Positions 8,936 to 16,941 of a stretch of 64,000 nt of DNA are shown in pieces. The position numbers and the translations under genes were made by a program. Below the pieces are notes generated by a model. That model saw only the letters and a list, made by a program, of their open reading frames with translations. It was not told the origin of the DNA and did not search any database. The stretch is from the NCBI RefSeq assembly GCF_018613755.1, contig NZ_JAGGPP010000019.1, forward strand, positions 78,310 to 142,309, given 5' to 3'. This DNA comes from Arthrobacter sp. ISL-72 (GTDB lineage: Bacteria > Actinomycetota > Actinomycetes > Actinomycetales > Micrococcaceae). Every line of letters starts with the position of its first letter. Positions within the stretch are counted from its first letter, which is position 1.

Positions 8936-9883
8936 TTGACCCAGGGCAGCAGCTCCCATTACCAGGTCCTTCGCCTTCCCGTGACGGCGACCGACAAAGA
9001 GATCAAGGTGGCCTACCGCAAGGCCGCCCGCCGGGCGCATCCCGACCACGGCGGGGATGCAGCAGTGTTCCGGCAGGTGACGCTGGCTTATGAAACCCTG
9101 ATCGATCCGAAGCGGCGGGCTGCCTACGACCGCTCGTACGCCCATGGAGCCACGGGAACTGCGGCGGCGGAAGGGGCCCACTTCGACGCGCCTGCCGCCG
9201 GGAGCCGGGCGTCGGCCACGGTCCACCGCCCCAACACCCCGCGCAACACCGCAGGTGACGCTCCGGTCTACGTCCCGCCGTTCGGTGAACCGGAGTCGGC
9301 CGGCGTCCCGCTGATTCCGGAGGAGCTAGCCGCCCGGCAGGTCCATGGCATGCCGCGGAAACGGGGCATTTTCGGAGCGGAAGCCAGGATCCAGCGCGAA
9401 ATGCGGACAGTACAGCTGATCAGCAGGCAGATCCTCCCGGCGATTCCTGCGGCCCGGCTGATCAACGGCCTGCAGTCACCGGCCGACAACAGCCACATTG
9501 ACCACGCGCTTTTGTCCGGCTACCGGCTGGCGCTGATCGGGTCCATGCTGTTGCCCAAGGGTGCTTACGCCTGGAACGGAAGCACGCTGACGCATGGAGG
9601 ACGTGCCATCGCGCCTCCGCAGGTGGCACATATCGTCCGCCGTATGCAGGACATCTTCCCGGAGCTCAACGTCACCGGATGGACCGTCATCCACAGCCCG
9701 GAAGGCAACCTTCATGAACCGGTGATTGACCACCACCGGCGTTCCACCCGCGGCCATGAAACCGTCCAGGTAGTCAACGGAGCCGGGCTGGTCCGCGGCC
9801 TCAGGGAGTTCCTCAGCTCCGGTCCCGCGCCGAACACTGTTAACGTCCCCGCCCTGGCACGGCTTCTCCGCGGAATGCACTGA
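8936..9883 (+). CDS. J-domain protein with NERD-like C-terminal region
   Basis: About 315 residues. The N-terminus is a clear J domain: SHYQVLRLPVTATDKEIKVA, then the HPD tripeptide in RAHPDHGG and the helix-III segment AYETLIDPKRRAAYD. J domains stimulate the ATPase of DnaK. The C-terminal half contains SHIDHALLSGYRLALIG, then GAYAWNG, resembling NERD nuclease-like domains (iDHvlv...vvIdtK), but the usual Lys after the second strand is not obvious. I prefer TTG 8936, which has AAAAGGA eight bases upstream and leads straight into the J domain; GTG 8903 would add 11 residues. Role unknown: a co-chaperone with an unusual nucleic-acid-type domain is the best reading. Confidence 0.75.
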   Translation: MTQGSSSHYQVLRLPVTATDKEIKVAYRKAARRAHPDHGGDAAVFRQVTLAYETLIDPKRRAAYDRSYAHGATGTAAAEGAHFDAPAAGSRASATVHRPNTPRNTAGDAPVYVPPFGEPESAGVPLIPEELAARQVHGMPRKRGIFGAEARIQREMRTVQLISRQILPAIPAARLINGLQSPADNSHIDHALLSGYRLALIGSMLLPKGAYAWNGSTLTHGGRAIAPPQVAHIVRRMQDIFPELNVTGWTVIHSPEGNLHEPVIDHHRRSTRGHETVQVVNGAGLVRGLREFLSSGPAPNTVNVPALARLLRGMH

Positions 9884-9929
9884 TGCCGGCGGAACGCACC
9901 GGACGGGCTTCCATGGCTAGGATGGGACG

Positions 9930-10397
9930 GTGTTCCGCATCCTCTTCCACACCCCTGAAATTCCCGGCAATACGGGCAACGCTATCCGCCTGGCTGCCAT
10001 AACAGGCGCCGAACTGCACCTGGTGGAGCCGCTGGGCTTTGATTTTTCCGACGCCAAGCTCCGCCGTGCCGGATTGGACTACCACGATCTCGCCGTCGTG
10101 ACAGTACACAAAAGCATCGGCGCCGCATGGGAGGCTTTGCAGCCGGAGCGGGTCTACGCCTTCACGTCCGACGGCGAAACCTCCTACACCGACATCAGTT
10201 ACCTCCCCGGCGACGTCCTCCTTTTCGGCCCGGAATCAGTGGGGCTCCCAGAAGAACTCAAGCATGACCCGCATGTCACGTCGCGTGTGCGGCTCCCGAT
10301 GCTGCCTTCGCTGCGGTCCCTGAACCTCGCCAACGCGGCGTCCATCGCGGTCTTTGAAGCCTGGCGCCAGAACGGCTTCGCGGGCGCCAAAGTCTAG
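9930..10397 (+). CDS. trmL: tRNA (cytidine(34)-2'-O)-methyltransferase TrmL
   Basis: A minimal 155-residue SPOUT methyltransferase that 2'-O-methylates position 34 of tRNA-Leu isoacceptors. It shows the family motifs IPGNTGNAIRLAA (motif 1 region), LLFGPESVGLPEE (motif 2) and MLPSLRSLNLANAASIAVFE (motif 3), which form the trefoil-knot SAM site. Length is typical for TrmL, with no extra RNA-binding domain. Translation probably begins at GTG 9930 (FRILFHTPEIPGN). It is a single gene between the J-domain gene and sigK. Confidence 0.93.
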   Translation: MFRILFHTPEIPGNTGNAIRLAAITGAELHLVEPLGFDFSDAKLRRAGLDYHDLAVVTVHKSIGAAWEALQPERVYAFTSDGETSYTDISYLPGDVLLFGPESVGLPEELKHDPHVTSRVRLPMLPSLRSLNLANAASIAVFEAWRQNGFAGAKV

Positions 10398-10702
10398 GGA
10401 CCGAACCACGCGGACCCGGCAGCGCCCGCACTATCCCGTGGCTGGCGGCCGGCAGTTGTTGGAAGTCCGGGCCATCCCCGGGCCCGTGCACTCCGAATTA
10501 CCTGTGAAGGCCAGCCCGGGCAGAACAGGATCACGAGGAGCGGCAGGTGACCACAGTGCAGGTCCGCAGGTCCCCGGCCCGCGATAGTGCGATCAACGGC
10601 AGTGCGATCAGCGGTACAGCCCACGGTAGTGCAGCACACGGCGAGGTTCCGGGCGGGCATGCTGCCAACGGGGTTGCCGAAATCGACTTATGCTTGGGAG
10701 TG
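10398..10702. other. 305-bp gap between trmL and sigK
   Basis: The gap holds an in-frame 5' extension of sigK from GTG 10547, which has an unusually good ribosome site (GAGGAG at 10535-10540, six bases before). The extension would encode a low-complexity Ala/Gly/Ser/His-rich segment absent from known SigK proteins. No clear promoter or terminator was found. Confidence 0.5.
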
Positions 10703-11308
10703 ATGGAAACTCCCAACGCCCCAAACCCGGAAGCCACTGCTTCCCCGGGCACTTCGGCCGACGTGAACCGCCGGCTGGGAGACCTGCTGGCACAAATCGC
10801 CAACGGGGACCAGGGGGCGTTCGCGGAGTTCTACGAACTGACGTCCCGGCGCGTCTTCGGCATGGCCCGCCGCGTCCTGATCGACCCGGAGCTCAGCGAG
10901 GACACCACGCAGGAAGTCTTCCTCCAGGTCTGGCAGAATGCGGCAAAGTTCAACGCCGAGGCCGGCAGTCCGCTCGCATGGCTGATGACGATTTCGCATC
11001 GGCGTGCAGTGGACAAGGTCCGGTCGTCCCAGTCGTCCACCGACAGGGAAGCCAGGTACGGGGCGAGCAGCCAGGACATCGACCATGACTCCGTCTCGGC
11101 TGAGGTCGGCAGCAGGCTGGAGGCCGAGGCCGTCGTCAAATGCCTGGACACCCTTACCGAAACGCAGCAGCAGTCCGTCCGGCTGGCGTACTACGGCGGG
11201 CTGACGTACCGCGAGGTAGCGGAGAAGCTGAACGCCGCCGTTCCCACCATCAAGTCCCGCATCCGCGACGGACTGATCCGATTGAAGACCTGTCTGGGGG
11301 TGAGCTGA
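10703..11308 (+). CDS. sigK: ECF RNA polymerase sigma factor SigK
   Basis: A 201-residue ECF sigma factor. Region 2 includes AFAEFYELTSRRVFGMA and LSEDTTQEVFLQVWQNA; region 4 is the HTH around YYGGLTYREVAEKLNAAVPTIKSRIRDGL. The sequence closely follows mycobacterial SigK (same SPLAWL and HRRAVDKVRS positions). ATG 10703 gives the family length. A longer form from GTG 10547 would add 52 low-complexity residues and has the better ribosome site, so the start is unsettled. It is followed after 1 bp by the anti-sigma gene, implying co-transcription and translational coupling. Known relatives are held inactive by RskA until regulated proteolysis. Targets are not in this window. Confidence 0.92.
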   Translation: METPNAPNPEATASPGTSADVNRRLGDLLAQIANGDQGAFAEFYELTSRRVFGMARRVLIDPELSEDTTQEVFLQVWQNAAKFNAEAGSPLAWLMTISHRRAVDKVRSSQSSTDREARYGASSQDIDHDSVSAEVGSRLEAEAVVKCLDTLTETQQQSVRLAYYGGLTYREVAEKLNAAVPTIKSRIRDGLIRLKTCLGVS

Positions 11309-11309
11309 G

Positions 11310-12188
11310 ATGACCGATATGAACCAACCCAACGGCGGCCGTTCCTTCGGGATGTTTGCCCACGACATCGCCAGCGACCTGGCCTCCGGCCGTGCCGTGG
11401 AGTTGGCGGAGCTGTATGCCCTGGACGCCGTCAGCCCCGCCGAGCGGGCTGCCATCGAAGAGTACATTTCGGCGGCGCCGGCGGCGGAGCGGAACGCGTT
11501 CCACGACCGCGTTCGGCAGGCACGCGAGACATTGGCCGTGACCTTTAGGGCGGAGGAGGAACCTCCCGCGGGGCTGTTCGACCGCATCGTGGCGCAGCTT
11601 CCGGCACAGCATTCGTCCCAGTCGGAAACAGAAACGGTTTCCGCGCCCGCGGACAGTGAGCCCCCGGCCGATGAGCCTGCGGGCCGGACGCCCGTCACCG
11701 ATGAACTCAGTGCCGCGCGCCTTCGCCGTGAAGAACGACGCCGGGCACCCGGGCTCCGCAACTGGCTGGTGGGCGTGGCAGCTGCCGCGGTCATCGCACT
11801 GGGCGGCGTGGGGGTGGGCGCCTACGTGGCGAACCAGAACGATCCACTGAACCAGGTGCTCCAGGCGCAGGACGTCCGGCAGGCAACCGTGGACGTGAGC
11901 GGCGGAGGTACGGCCACCGTTTCCATCTCGCCGTCCAAGGACGCTGTGGTGGTCAAGATGAACAACGTTCCTGCTCCGCCTGCCGGCAAGGTGTACCAGA
12001 TGTGGCTGATTCCCAAGGACGGCTCCGCTCCGGTATCGCAGGGCCTTATGGACGCCGAAGCACTGTCGAAACCGGCTGTCGTGAAGGGTATTAGTTCGGC
12101 GGCTGCGCTGGGCATCACCGTGGAACCGGTGGGCGGTTCCACGTCGCCCACCATGCCCACCGTGGCGGCGGCCACTCTGGGCGCCTAA
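11310..12188 (+). CDS. rskA: Anti-sigma-K factor RskA
   Basis: A 292-residue membrane anti-sigma factor. The cytoplasmic N-terminus (about residues 20-90, with VELAELYALDAVSPAERAAI) is the sigma-binding anti-sigma domain. One membrane helix lies near 152-172 (WLVGVAAAAVIALGGVGVGA). The extracytoplasmic part, with GKVYQMWLIPKDGSAPVSQG, is the RskA domain. The start codon is one base after the sigK stop. In relatives, stepwise cleavage by a site-1-type protease and the Rip1 site-2 protease frees SigK. A stretch of charged and Pro-rich residues (about 100-150) links the two domains. Confidence 0.92.
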   Translation: MTDMNQPNGGRSFGMFAHDIASDLASGRAVELAELYALDAVSPAERAAIEEYISAAPAAERNAFHDRVRQARETLAVTFRAEEEPPAGLFDRIVAQLPAQHSSQSETETVSAPADSEPPADEPAGRTPVTDELSAARLRREERRRAPGLRNWLVGVAAAAVIALGGVGVGAYVANQNDPLNQVLQAQDVRQATVDVSGGGTATVSISPSKDAVVVKMNNVPAPPAGKVYQMWLIPKDGSAPVSQGLMDAEALSKPAVVKGISSAAALGITVEPVGGSTSPTMPTVAAATLGA

Positions 12189-12257
12189 GCAGCCGCTGGC
12201 AGTTCGAACCGGCCTGCCGGTGCCCGCCTTCCGGCTGGCACCGGCAACCCTGCGGCG

Positions 12258-13034
12258 TTAGAAACCGGCAATGGTCCCTGAGCCGTTGACGGCGACGACG
12301 TGGAACGCCTCGGCACTGCATCCCGGCGGCAGCCCGGCCCGTGCGGCGCTGGCCAGCATGAGGCTGCGGACTGTCCGGTCCATGGCGTCGACGTCCGGGT
12401 GCTGGCTGGTGTGGACGTGGATGGCCTCCAGCTTGTTCTCGACGTGGTCCGTGACATCCACAAAGTGGTTCTCGCGCTCCTCAGGCCCGGCAAACAACCA
12501 GAGCCACGGCAGTTTGTAGGCCGCCAGTCCCGCCTCGGCCAGCTCGGGATAAGCGAAGGGGTTTTCCAAGGCCGGATATACGGCCCTGGTCACGGCTTCG
12601 CCCACGGCAAGGTGGTCCGGGTGGCTCTTCTGGATGCGGTTCCAGTTGCGTTCCGGGTGCATGGAAAGCACGACGTCGGGCCGGATCTCCCGGATCAGCT
12701 TCACCACTCCCCGCATCACCTCGTGCGTCGGCCCCAGATAGCCGTCACGTTCGTGCAGGTAGTGGATGCCCTTGACTCCCACCAGCGCCGCGGCCCTGCG
12801 CTGCTCCTCGGCCCTCATGGCCACGATCTCGGCCCGCTGGGCGGGATCGAAGCCGCCGGCGTCGCCGTCGGTCATGATGCAGTAGCTGACCTCGACCCCG
12901 GCCTTAGTCCAGGCCGCAATGGTTCCGGCGGCTCCGAAGTCGATGTCGTCGGGGTGGGCGGTAAAACAAAGGACCCGCTCAACCCGGTGGTTATCCGGGT
13001 TGAACGGGCTTTGCGCCGCAGCGTTGATGCTCAA
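12258..13034 (-). CDS. PIG-L family deacetylase (LmbE-like)
   Basis: A 258-residue zinc-dependent N-deacetylase of the MshB/Mca/BshB fold. The metal and catalytic motif AHPDDIDFGA is near residue 28, and the second conserved HPDH motif lies in KSHPDHLAVG near 150. Relatives deacetylate GlcNAc-inositol, mycothiol conjugates or other GlcNAc derivatives; sequence alone does not identify the substrate. The open frame continues far upstream, but those codons overlap etfA. TTG 13034, with AAGGG eight bases upstream, is the only reasonable start. It begins 5 bp beyond the etfA stop and is likely co-transcribed with etfBA. Confidence 0.87.
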   Translation of the reverse strand: MSINAAAQSPFNPDNHRVERVLCFTAHPDDIDFGAAGTIAAWTKAGVEVSYCIMTDGDAGGFDPAQRAEIVAMRAEEQRRAAALVGVKGIHYLHERDGYLGPTHEVMRGVVKLIREIRPDVVLSMHPERNWNRIQKSHPDHLAVGEAVTRAVYPALENPFAYPELAEAGLAAYKLPWLWLFAGPEERENHFVDVTDHVENKLEAIHVHTSQHPDVDAMDRTVRSLMLASAARAGLPPGCSAEAFHVVAVNGSGTIAGF

Positions 13035-13038
13035 ATCA

Positions 13039-13992
13039 TCAGCCCTTGCGCTTCTTGATCTCTTGGGTCGCCTGCGGGAGCACCTCGAAGAGATCGCCGA
13101 TAATCCCGAAGTCCGCGATCTCGAAGACCGGCGACTCGGCATCTTTGTTGACGGCGACGATGACCTTGGCGGTCTGCATGCCGGCTTTCTGCTGGATGGC
13201 GCCGGAGATGCCTGCGGAAATGTACAGCTGGGGTGACACGGTCTTGCCCGTCTGGCCCACCTGCGCGTCGTGGCCGATCCAGCCGGCGTCGGTGGCGGCC
13301 CGGGATGCACCCACGGCGGCACCGAGGGCGTCGGCAAGTTCCTCCACGGGGCCGAAGTCGCCGTCCACCCCGCGCCCGCCGGCAACAATGATCCGGGCCT
13401 CGGACAGGTCCGGGCGGCCGCTGGCCGGCTTGTCCTTGCGGCCGGTGATCCGTGCGGCAACGGCCGAGGCGGACTCGGGAACGTCAACGGTGATCACCTC
13501 CGGGCTCGCTGTGCCCGCAGCCGTTTCCGGCGTGACGCTGTTCGGCTTGACCGTAAGCACGGCTACCGCCGTGGTGGCTTTCGCCGTGGTGGTGTAGGAC
13601 CCCGCCAGCACGGACTTGTGGGCAGTGCCGTCCGGGTCCACTGCAACGACGTCCGTGATGACACCGGCCCTGAGCTTGATTCCCAGCCGTGCCGCGATTT
13701 CCTTGCCGTCGAACGAGTTCTCCAGGAGAACAGTGGTGGCGCCCGAGGAGGCGACCGCCGCGGCAAGGAAGGCGGCCTTCGGGCCGACCAGGTACGCGTC
13801 CAGGTCGTCCGACGACGGCCGGAAAATGGCGGTGGCACCGTTCGCGCCGAGGGCCGCGGCGGCGTCGTCGTTCAGCGGTCCGTTAACGGCGACAGCCGTT
13901 TCGCCAAGCGAGCGGGCGATCGTCAGCAGCTCAAGGCTGCTCTTCTTGAGGGCCTGGCCGGGGTTGTCAATGAATACAAGTACTTTTGCCAT
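13039..13992 (-). CDS. etfA: Electron transfer flavoprotein alpha subunit
   Basis: The 317-residue FAD-binding subunit of the EtfAB heterodimer, which carries electrons from acyl-CoA and related dehydrogenases to the quinone pool through ETF:quinone oxidoreductase. The C-terminal FAD domain is clear: VAGGRGVDGDFGPVEELADA, GASRAATDAGW, then QVGQTGKTVSPQLYIS. It is second in an etfB-etfA operon, starting 13 bp after etfB, and is followed closely by a PIG-L deacetylase gene. Length and motifs are normal. Confidence 0.96.
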   Translation of the reverse strand: MAKVLVFIDNPGQALKKSSLELLTIARSLGETAVAVNGPLNDDAAAALGANGATAIFRPSSDDLDAYLVGPKAAFLAAAVASSGATTVLLENSFDGKEIAARLGIKLRAGVITDVVAVDPDGTAHKSVLAGSYTTTAKATTAVAVLTVKPNSVTPETAAGTASPEVITVDVPESASAVAARITGRKDKPASGRPDLSEARIIVAGGRGVDGDFGPVEELADALGAAVGASRAATDAGWIGHDAQVGQTGKTVSPQLYISAGISGAIQQKAGMQTAKVIVAVNKDAESPVFEIADFGIIGDLFEVLPQATQEIKKRKG

Positions 13993-14005
13993 GTCGGGAA
14001 TCCTC

Positions 14006-14818
14006 TTAGAGCAGCTTCTGATCGGCCAGGAACTCCACCAGCTTGATGCCGGCGTCGCCTTCGTCGGTGATGATGGTGCCGGCGGTGCGCGGCGGGCGCT
14101 CGGCGGCGGTCTGGACAGCGGTCCAGGAGCCGGCCTTGCCCACCTGCGACGGGTCCACGCCGATCTCGGCGAGCGTAAGGGTGGTGATGGTTTTGCGCTT
14201 GGCCGCGATGATTCCCTTGAAGTTCGGGAAACGCGGCTCGTTGATCTGGTCGGTCACGGACACGACGGCGGGCAGCGGCGCCTCGACAGTGTCGTAGTGG
14301 GTGTCGCTATCGCGGCGGGCGATGACACGGCCGCCGTCGACCTCGAGTTCGGACGCGAACGTCACCTGCGGGAGGTCCAGTCGTTCTGCCAGCTGCGCGG
14401 GCACCAGGGAGGTCTCGCCGTCGGTGGATGCCATGCCGGTCAGAACCAGGTCCACCGGGCTGTCCGCACTGAGATAACGGACGGCTGCTGCCAGAGCGAG
14501 CGACGTCGCTGCCGCATCCGAGCCGGCCAGGGCGTCGTCACGGAGGTGGACGCCCTCGGTGGCGCCGATCTGCAGTGACTTCTTGATGGCATTGACGGCG
14601 CCGGCGGGACCCATGCTTAGTGCGATGACCTGGTTGCCGGCTTTGGCTCCGCCGCGGGCCTCAGTCAGCTGCAGCGCAGCCTCCAGGGCATATTCGTCCA
14701 GCTCGGACAGGATGCTATCGGCGCGGTCGGTGGTGTAGTCCTCGCCGCTGAGGTGACGGTCCAATTGCGCGTCTGGTACATGCTTGACCAGAACGATGAT
14801 CTTCAATGTCTCTTCCAC
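14006..14818 (-). CDS. etfB: Electron transfer flavoprotein beta subunit
   Basis: A 270-residue EtfB, the partner of EtfA that binds AMP and interacts with dehydrogenases. It shows VLVKHVPDAQLD at the N-terminus, NAIKKSLQIGA, the recognition-loop region (VDLVLTGMASTDGETSLVPA) and a C-terminal tail that in the family wraps round EtfA. First gene of the etfB-etfA operon. The upstream region (14819-14981) has no convincing promoter by eye. Confidence 0.96.
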   Translation of the reverse strand: MEETLKIIVLVKHVPDAQLDRHLSGEDYTTDRADSILSELDEYALEAALQLTEARGGAKAGNQVIALSMGPAGAVNAIKKSLQIGATEGVHLRDDALAGSDAAATSLALAAAVRYLSADSPVDLVLTGMASTDGETSLVPAQLAERLDLPQVTFASELEVDGGRVIARRDSDTHYDTVEAPLPAVVSVTDQINEPRFPNFKGIIAAKRKTITTLTLAEIGVDPSQVGKAGSWTAVQTAAERPPRTAGTIITDEGDAGIKLVEFLADQKLL

Positions 14819-14981
14819 TTTCTGTTCAGCAGCCTTCCATGCGTGTGGATAGCCAGCCGGGTGAGGTTATGGCCGCGGATCTCCCCCGGGGTGCGGGTAG
14901 ATCCAAGCTAACCATATAGCGGGGCGCCCATGCCCTCCCGTTAACGCCTGTGTCAGGTAAGGCCGGCCCCAAGGCAAAATG

Positions 14982-15020
14982 CAGCGGAGGGAGCCACCAT
15001 GCCGGTGGCCCCCTCCGCTG
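14982..15020 (-). terminator. Rho-independent-type hairpin after the HtrA-like gene
   Basis: A 17-bp stem with one wobble pair (14982-14998 against 15004-15020) and a 5-base loop. Read leftward it is followed by CATTTTGCC. It lies 48 bp beyond the stop of the HtrA-like gene and separates it from etfB. Confidence 0.7.
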
Positions 15021-15067
15021 TCGGGTCAGTACTCGCTTGCCGCTTTGACCGAACGGATGCCGTGCAT

Positions 15068-16642
15068 TTACTGTTCCGCTGCCGCGCCGAGCGTCACGTC
15101 CAGTTGCTGTTCCTGGCCGCCGCGCAGGATCGTGACCTTCACGGAGGCACCCGCCGGCTGTTCCCGGACCGCCGCGGTCAATTGGTTGGGATCGCTGATG
15201 GCAAGATCGTTGAACTTCGTCACCACGTCGCCCACCTTGAGTCCGGCCTTGGCGGCGGCGGAGCCTGATTCCACCGTGGCCACTTCAGCGCCGACCGAGA
15301 AGGATGAGCTCGACGCCGTGGATGACTTGGGCTTGACGCTGACGCCGAACTGCCCGTGCGTGGCCTTTCCGGTGTCGATGATCTCCTGGGCCACACGCTT
15401 GGCGTGGTTGATGGGAACGCTGAAGCCCACCCCGATGTTGCCGCTTGAGGTGGATTCACCGCCGGCTGAGGCAATGGCCACGTTGACGCCGATGATCTCA
15501 CCCTTGCTGTTCACCAGGGCACCGCCGGAGTTGCCGGGGTTGATGGCGGCGTCGGTCTGGATCACGTTGATGGAGATGGATCCCTGGTTCGACGGGCTCT
15601 GGCTCTGGCCGCCGTCCGGCGGTGCGAACTGGAAGCCGCCTTCGCCGTCGCTCTGGGAATCATCCGCACCTTCCTTGGGCGCCGCGGAAGACGCCACGCT
15701 GATGGTCCGGTTCAGGGTGGACACGATGCCGTCGGTGACCGTGCCGGTCAGACCCAGCGGCGAACCGATGGCGATGGCGGTGTCCCCTACGTTGAGCTTG
15801 CTGGAGTCGCCCAGGGTTGCCGGCGTCAGCCCGGAAGCGTCGTCCACCTTGATGACGGCCAGGTCACTCAGGGGGTCGGTGCCAACGATTTTCGCGGTGA
15901 GCACCCTGCCGTTGCTGGTCCGGACTTCAATGGTGGCGTTGGCCGTCTTGCCGTCGAGGGTCACAACGTGGGTGTTCGTCAGGATATGGCCCTCGTCGTC
16001 CAGGATGATTCCCGAACCGGTGCCGCCGTCGCTGCCGCTGGTCGCCTTGATGGTCACAACGCTGGGCGACGCCTTCAGCGATGCTGCCGTGATGACGTTG
16101 ACGTCGTCTTTGTTGTTGACGATAACGGTGCCGGGCTGGCTGCCGGCGCTGCTGACGGATGACGTGGAGCCGTCATTCAGGAACGCGTCGCCCGCTGCCA
16201 CCACTCCCCCGCCCACAAGGCCGGCGGCGAGGATGCTGGCCACCAGGGTTCCGACGCCGAAGGCCGGTTTCCGCTTCGGCGTGCTCGCGGGATCCGAGGC
16301 ATACATGCTGCCCTGGTGTGGCCGCCCGCCCGGGTGTTGCTGCCCGGAGTAGGAGCCGCTACCCTGGTGGGCGCCGTACTGGCCACCGTGCTGGGGCCCG
16401 TTCTGGCCGGCGGGACCGGCCTGCTGGCCGTAGAAAGGCTGGTGCTGCGGATAGACAGGCCGGGGAGCGTCGTCTGGATGAGCTGAGTCCCCGGCGGGCT
16501 GCGGCGCGGACAGTGGCTGCGTCGGGGGCCCTGCCTCCAGCGGCTGCGTGTCCGCGTGAGGAGGCTGCGCCGGCCAGCCTTCCCGAGGCTTTTCCGGGCC
16601 CCTGTTCTCAGGCGATCCACCCTGTCCTGGGTTCTCAGTCAT
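15068..16642 (-). CDS. HtrA/DegP-like serine protease with PDZ domain (membrane-anchored)
   Basis: A 524-residue trypsin-fold (S1C) protease for extracytoplasmic protein quality control. The N-terminal ~150 residues are cytoplasmic and Pro/Gln/Gly-rich, followed by one membrane helix (GTLVASILAAGLVGGGVVAAG). The catalytic triad is visible as His in LTNTHVV, Asp in DPLSDLAVIKVD and Ser in NPGNSGGALVNSKGE. A single PDZ domain ends the protein (AAAKAGLKVGDVVTKFNDLAI). I use ATG 16642 (MTENPGQ), preceded by AAAGGAAATCCA, not the ATG five codons upstream. It is divergent from the TPM-domain gene. This corresponds to PepD/HtrA proteins of actinobacteria. Confidence 0.95.
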   Translation of the reverse strand: MTENPGQGGSPENRGPEKPREGWPAQPPHADTQPLEAGPPTQPLSAPQPAGDSAHPDDAPRPVYPQHQPFYGQQAGPAGQNGPQHGGQYGAHQGSGSYSGQQHPGGRPHQGSMYASDPASTPKRKPAFGVGTLVASILAAGLVGGGVVAAGDAFLNDGSTSSVSSAGSQPGTVIVNNKDDVNVITAASLKASPSVVTIKATSGSDGGTGSGIILDDEGHILTNTHVVTLDGKTANATIEVRTSNGRVLTAKIVGTDPLSDLAVIKVDDASGLTPATLGDSSKLNVGDTAIAIGSPLGLTGTVTDGIVSTLNRTISVASSAAPKEGADDSQSDGEGGFQFAPPDGGQSQSPSNQGSISINVIQTDAAINPGNSGGALVNSKGEIIGVNVAIASAGGESTSSGNIGVGFSVPINHAKRVAQEIIDTGKATHGQFGVSVKPKSSTASSSSFSVGAEVATVESGSAAAKAGLKVGDVVTKFNDLAISDPNQLTAAVREQPAGASVKVTILRGGQEQQLDVTLGAAAEQ

Positions 16643-16941
16643 TGGATTTCCTTTCATCCTTGTCTGCCTTTAACTATGGACCCTCTCACTGGAGCTAAAG
16701 CGGACGTTGGCTGGGAGGTTCCTGAACGGCGTCGGGCCTCCGTTTTTCTACGCCCGATCCACGGGTGAAGCGCTTTTCGCTGGTGGCATATTCCCCCTTG
16801 TGGACGGGCAAATAGGTGCACCATAGAATCAAATGGAATTGCCACAGCGACCTGCGGCTTTACACATGCGTGGGGGCGCTGCTGCATTCTGTGACGACTG
16901 GCTCGGCCCGAATCAGTCGCAGAAGTGCTGAAGGGTTGCAC

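Noticed and set aside
13035..13487. N-terminal extension of the PIG-L deacetylase frame
   Set aside because: Lies wholly within etfA; the Ser/Arg/Pro-rich translation is unlike any deacetylase N-terminus.
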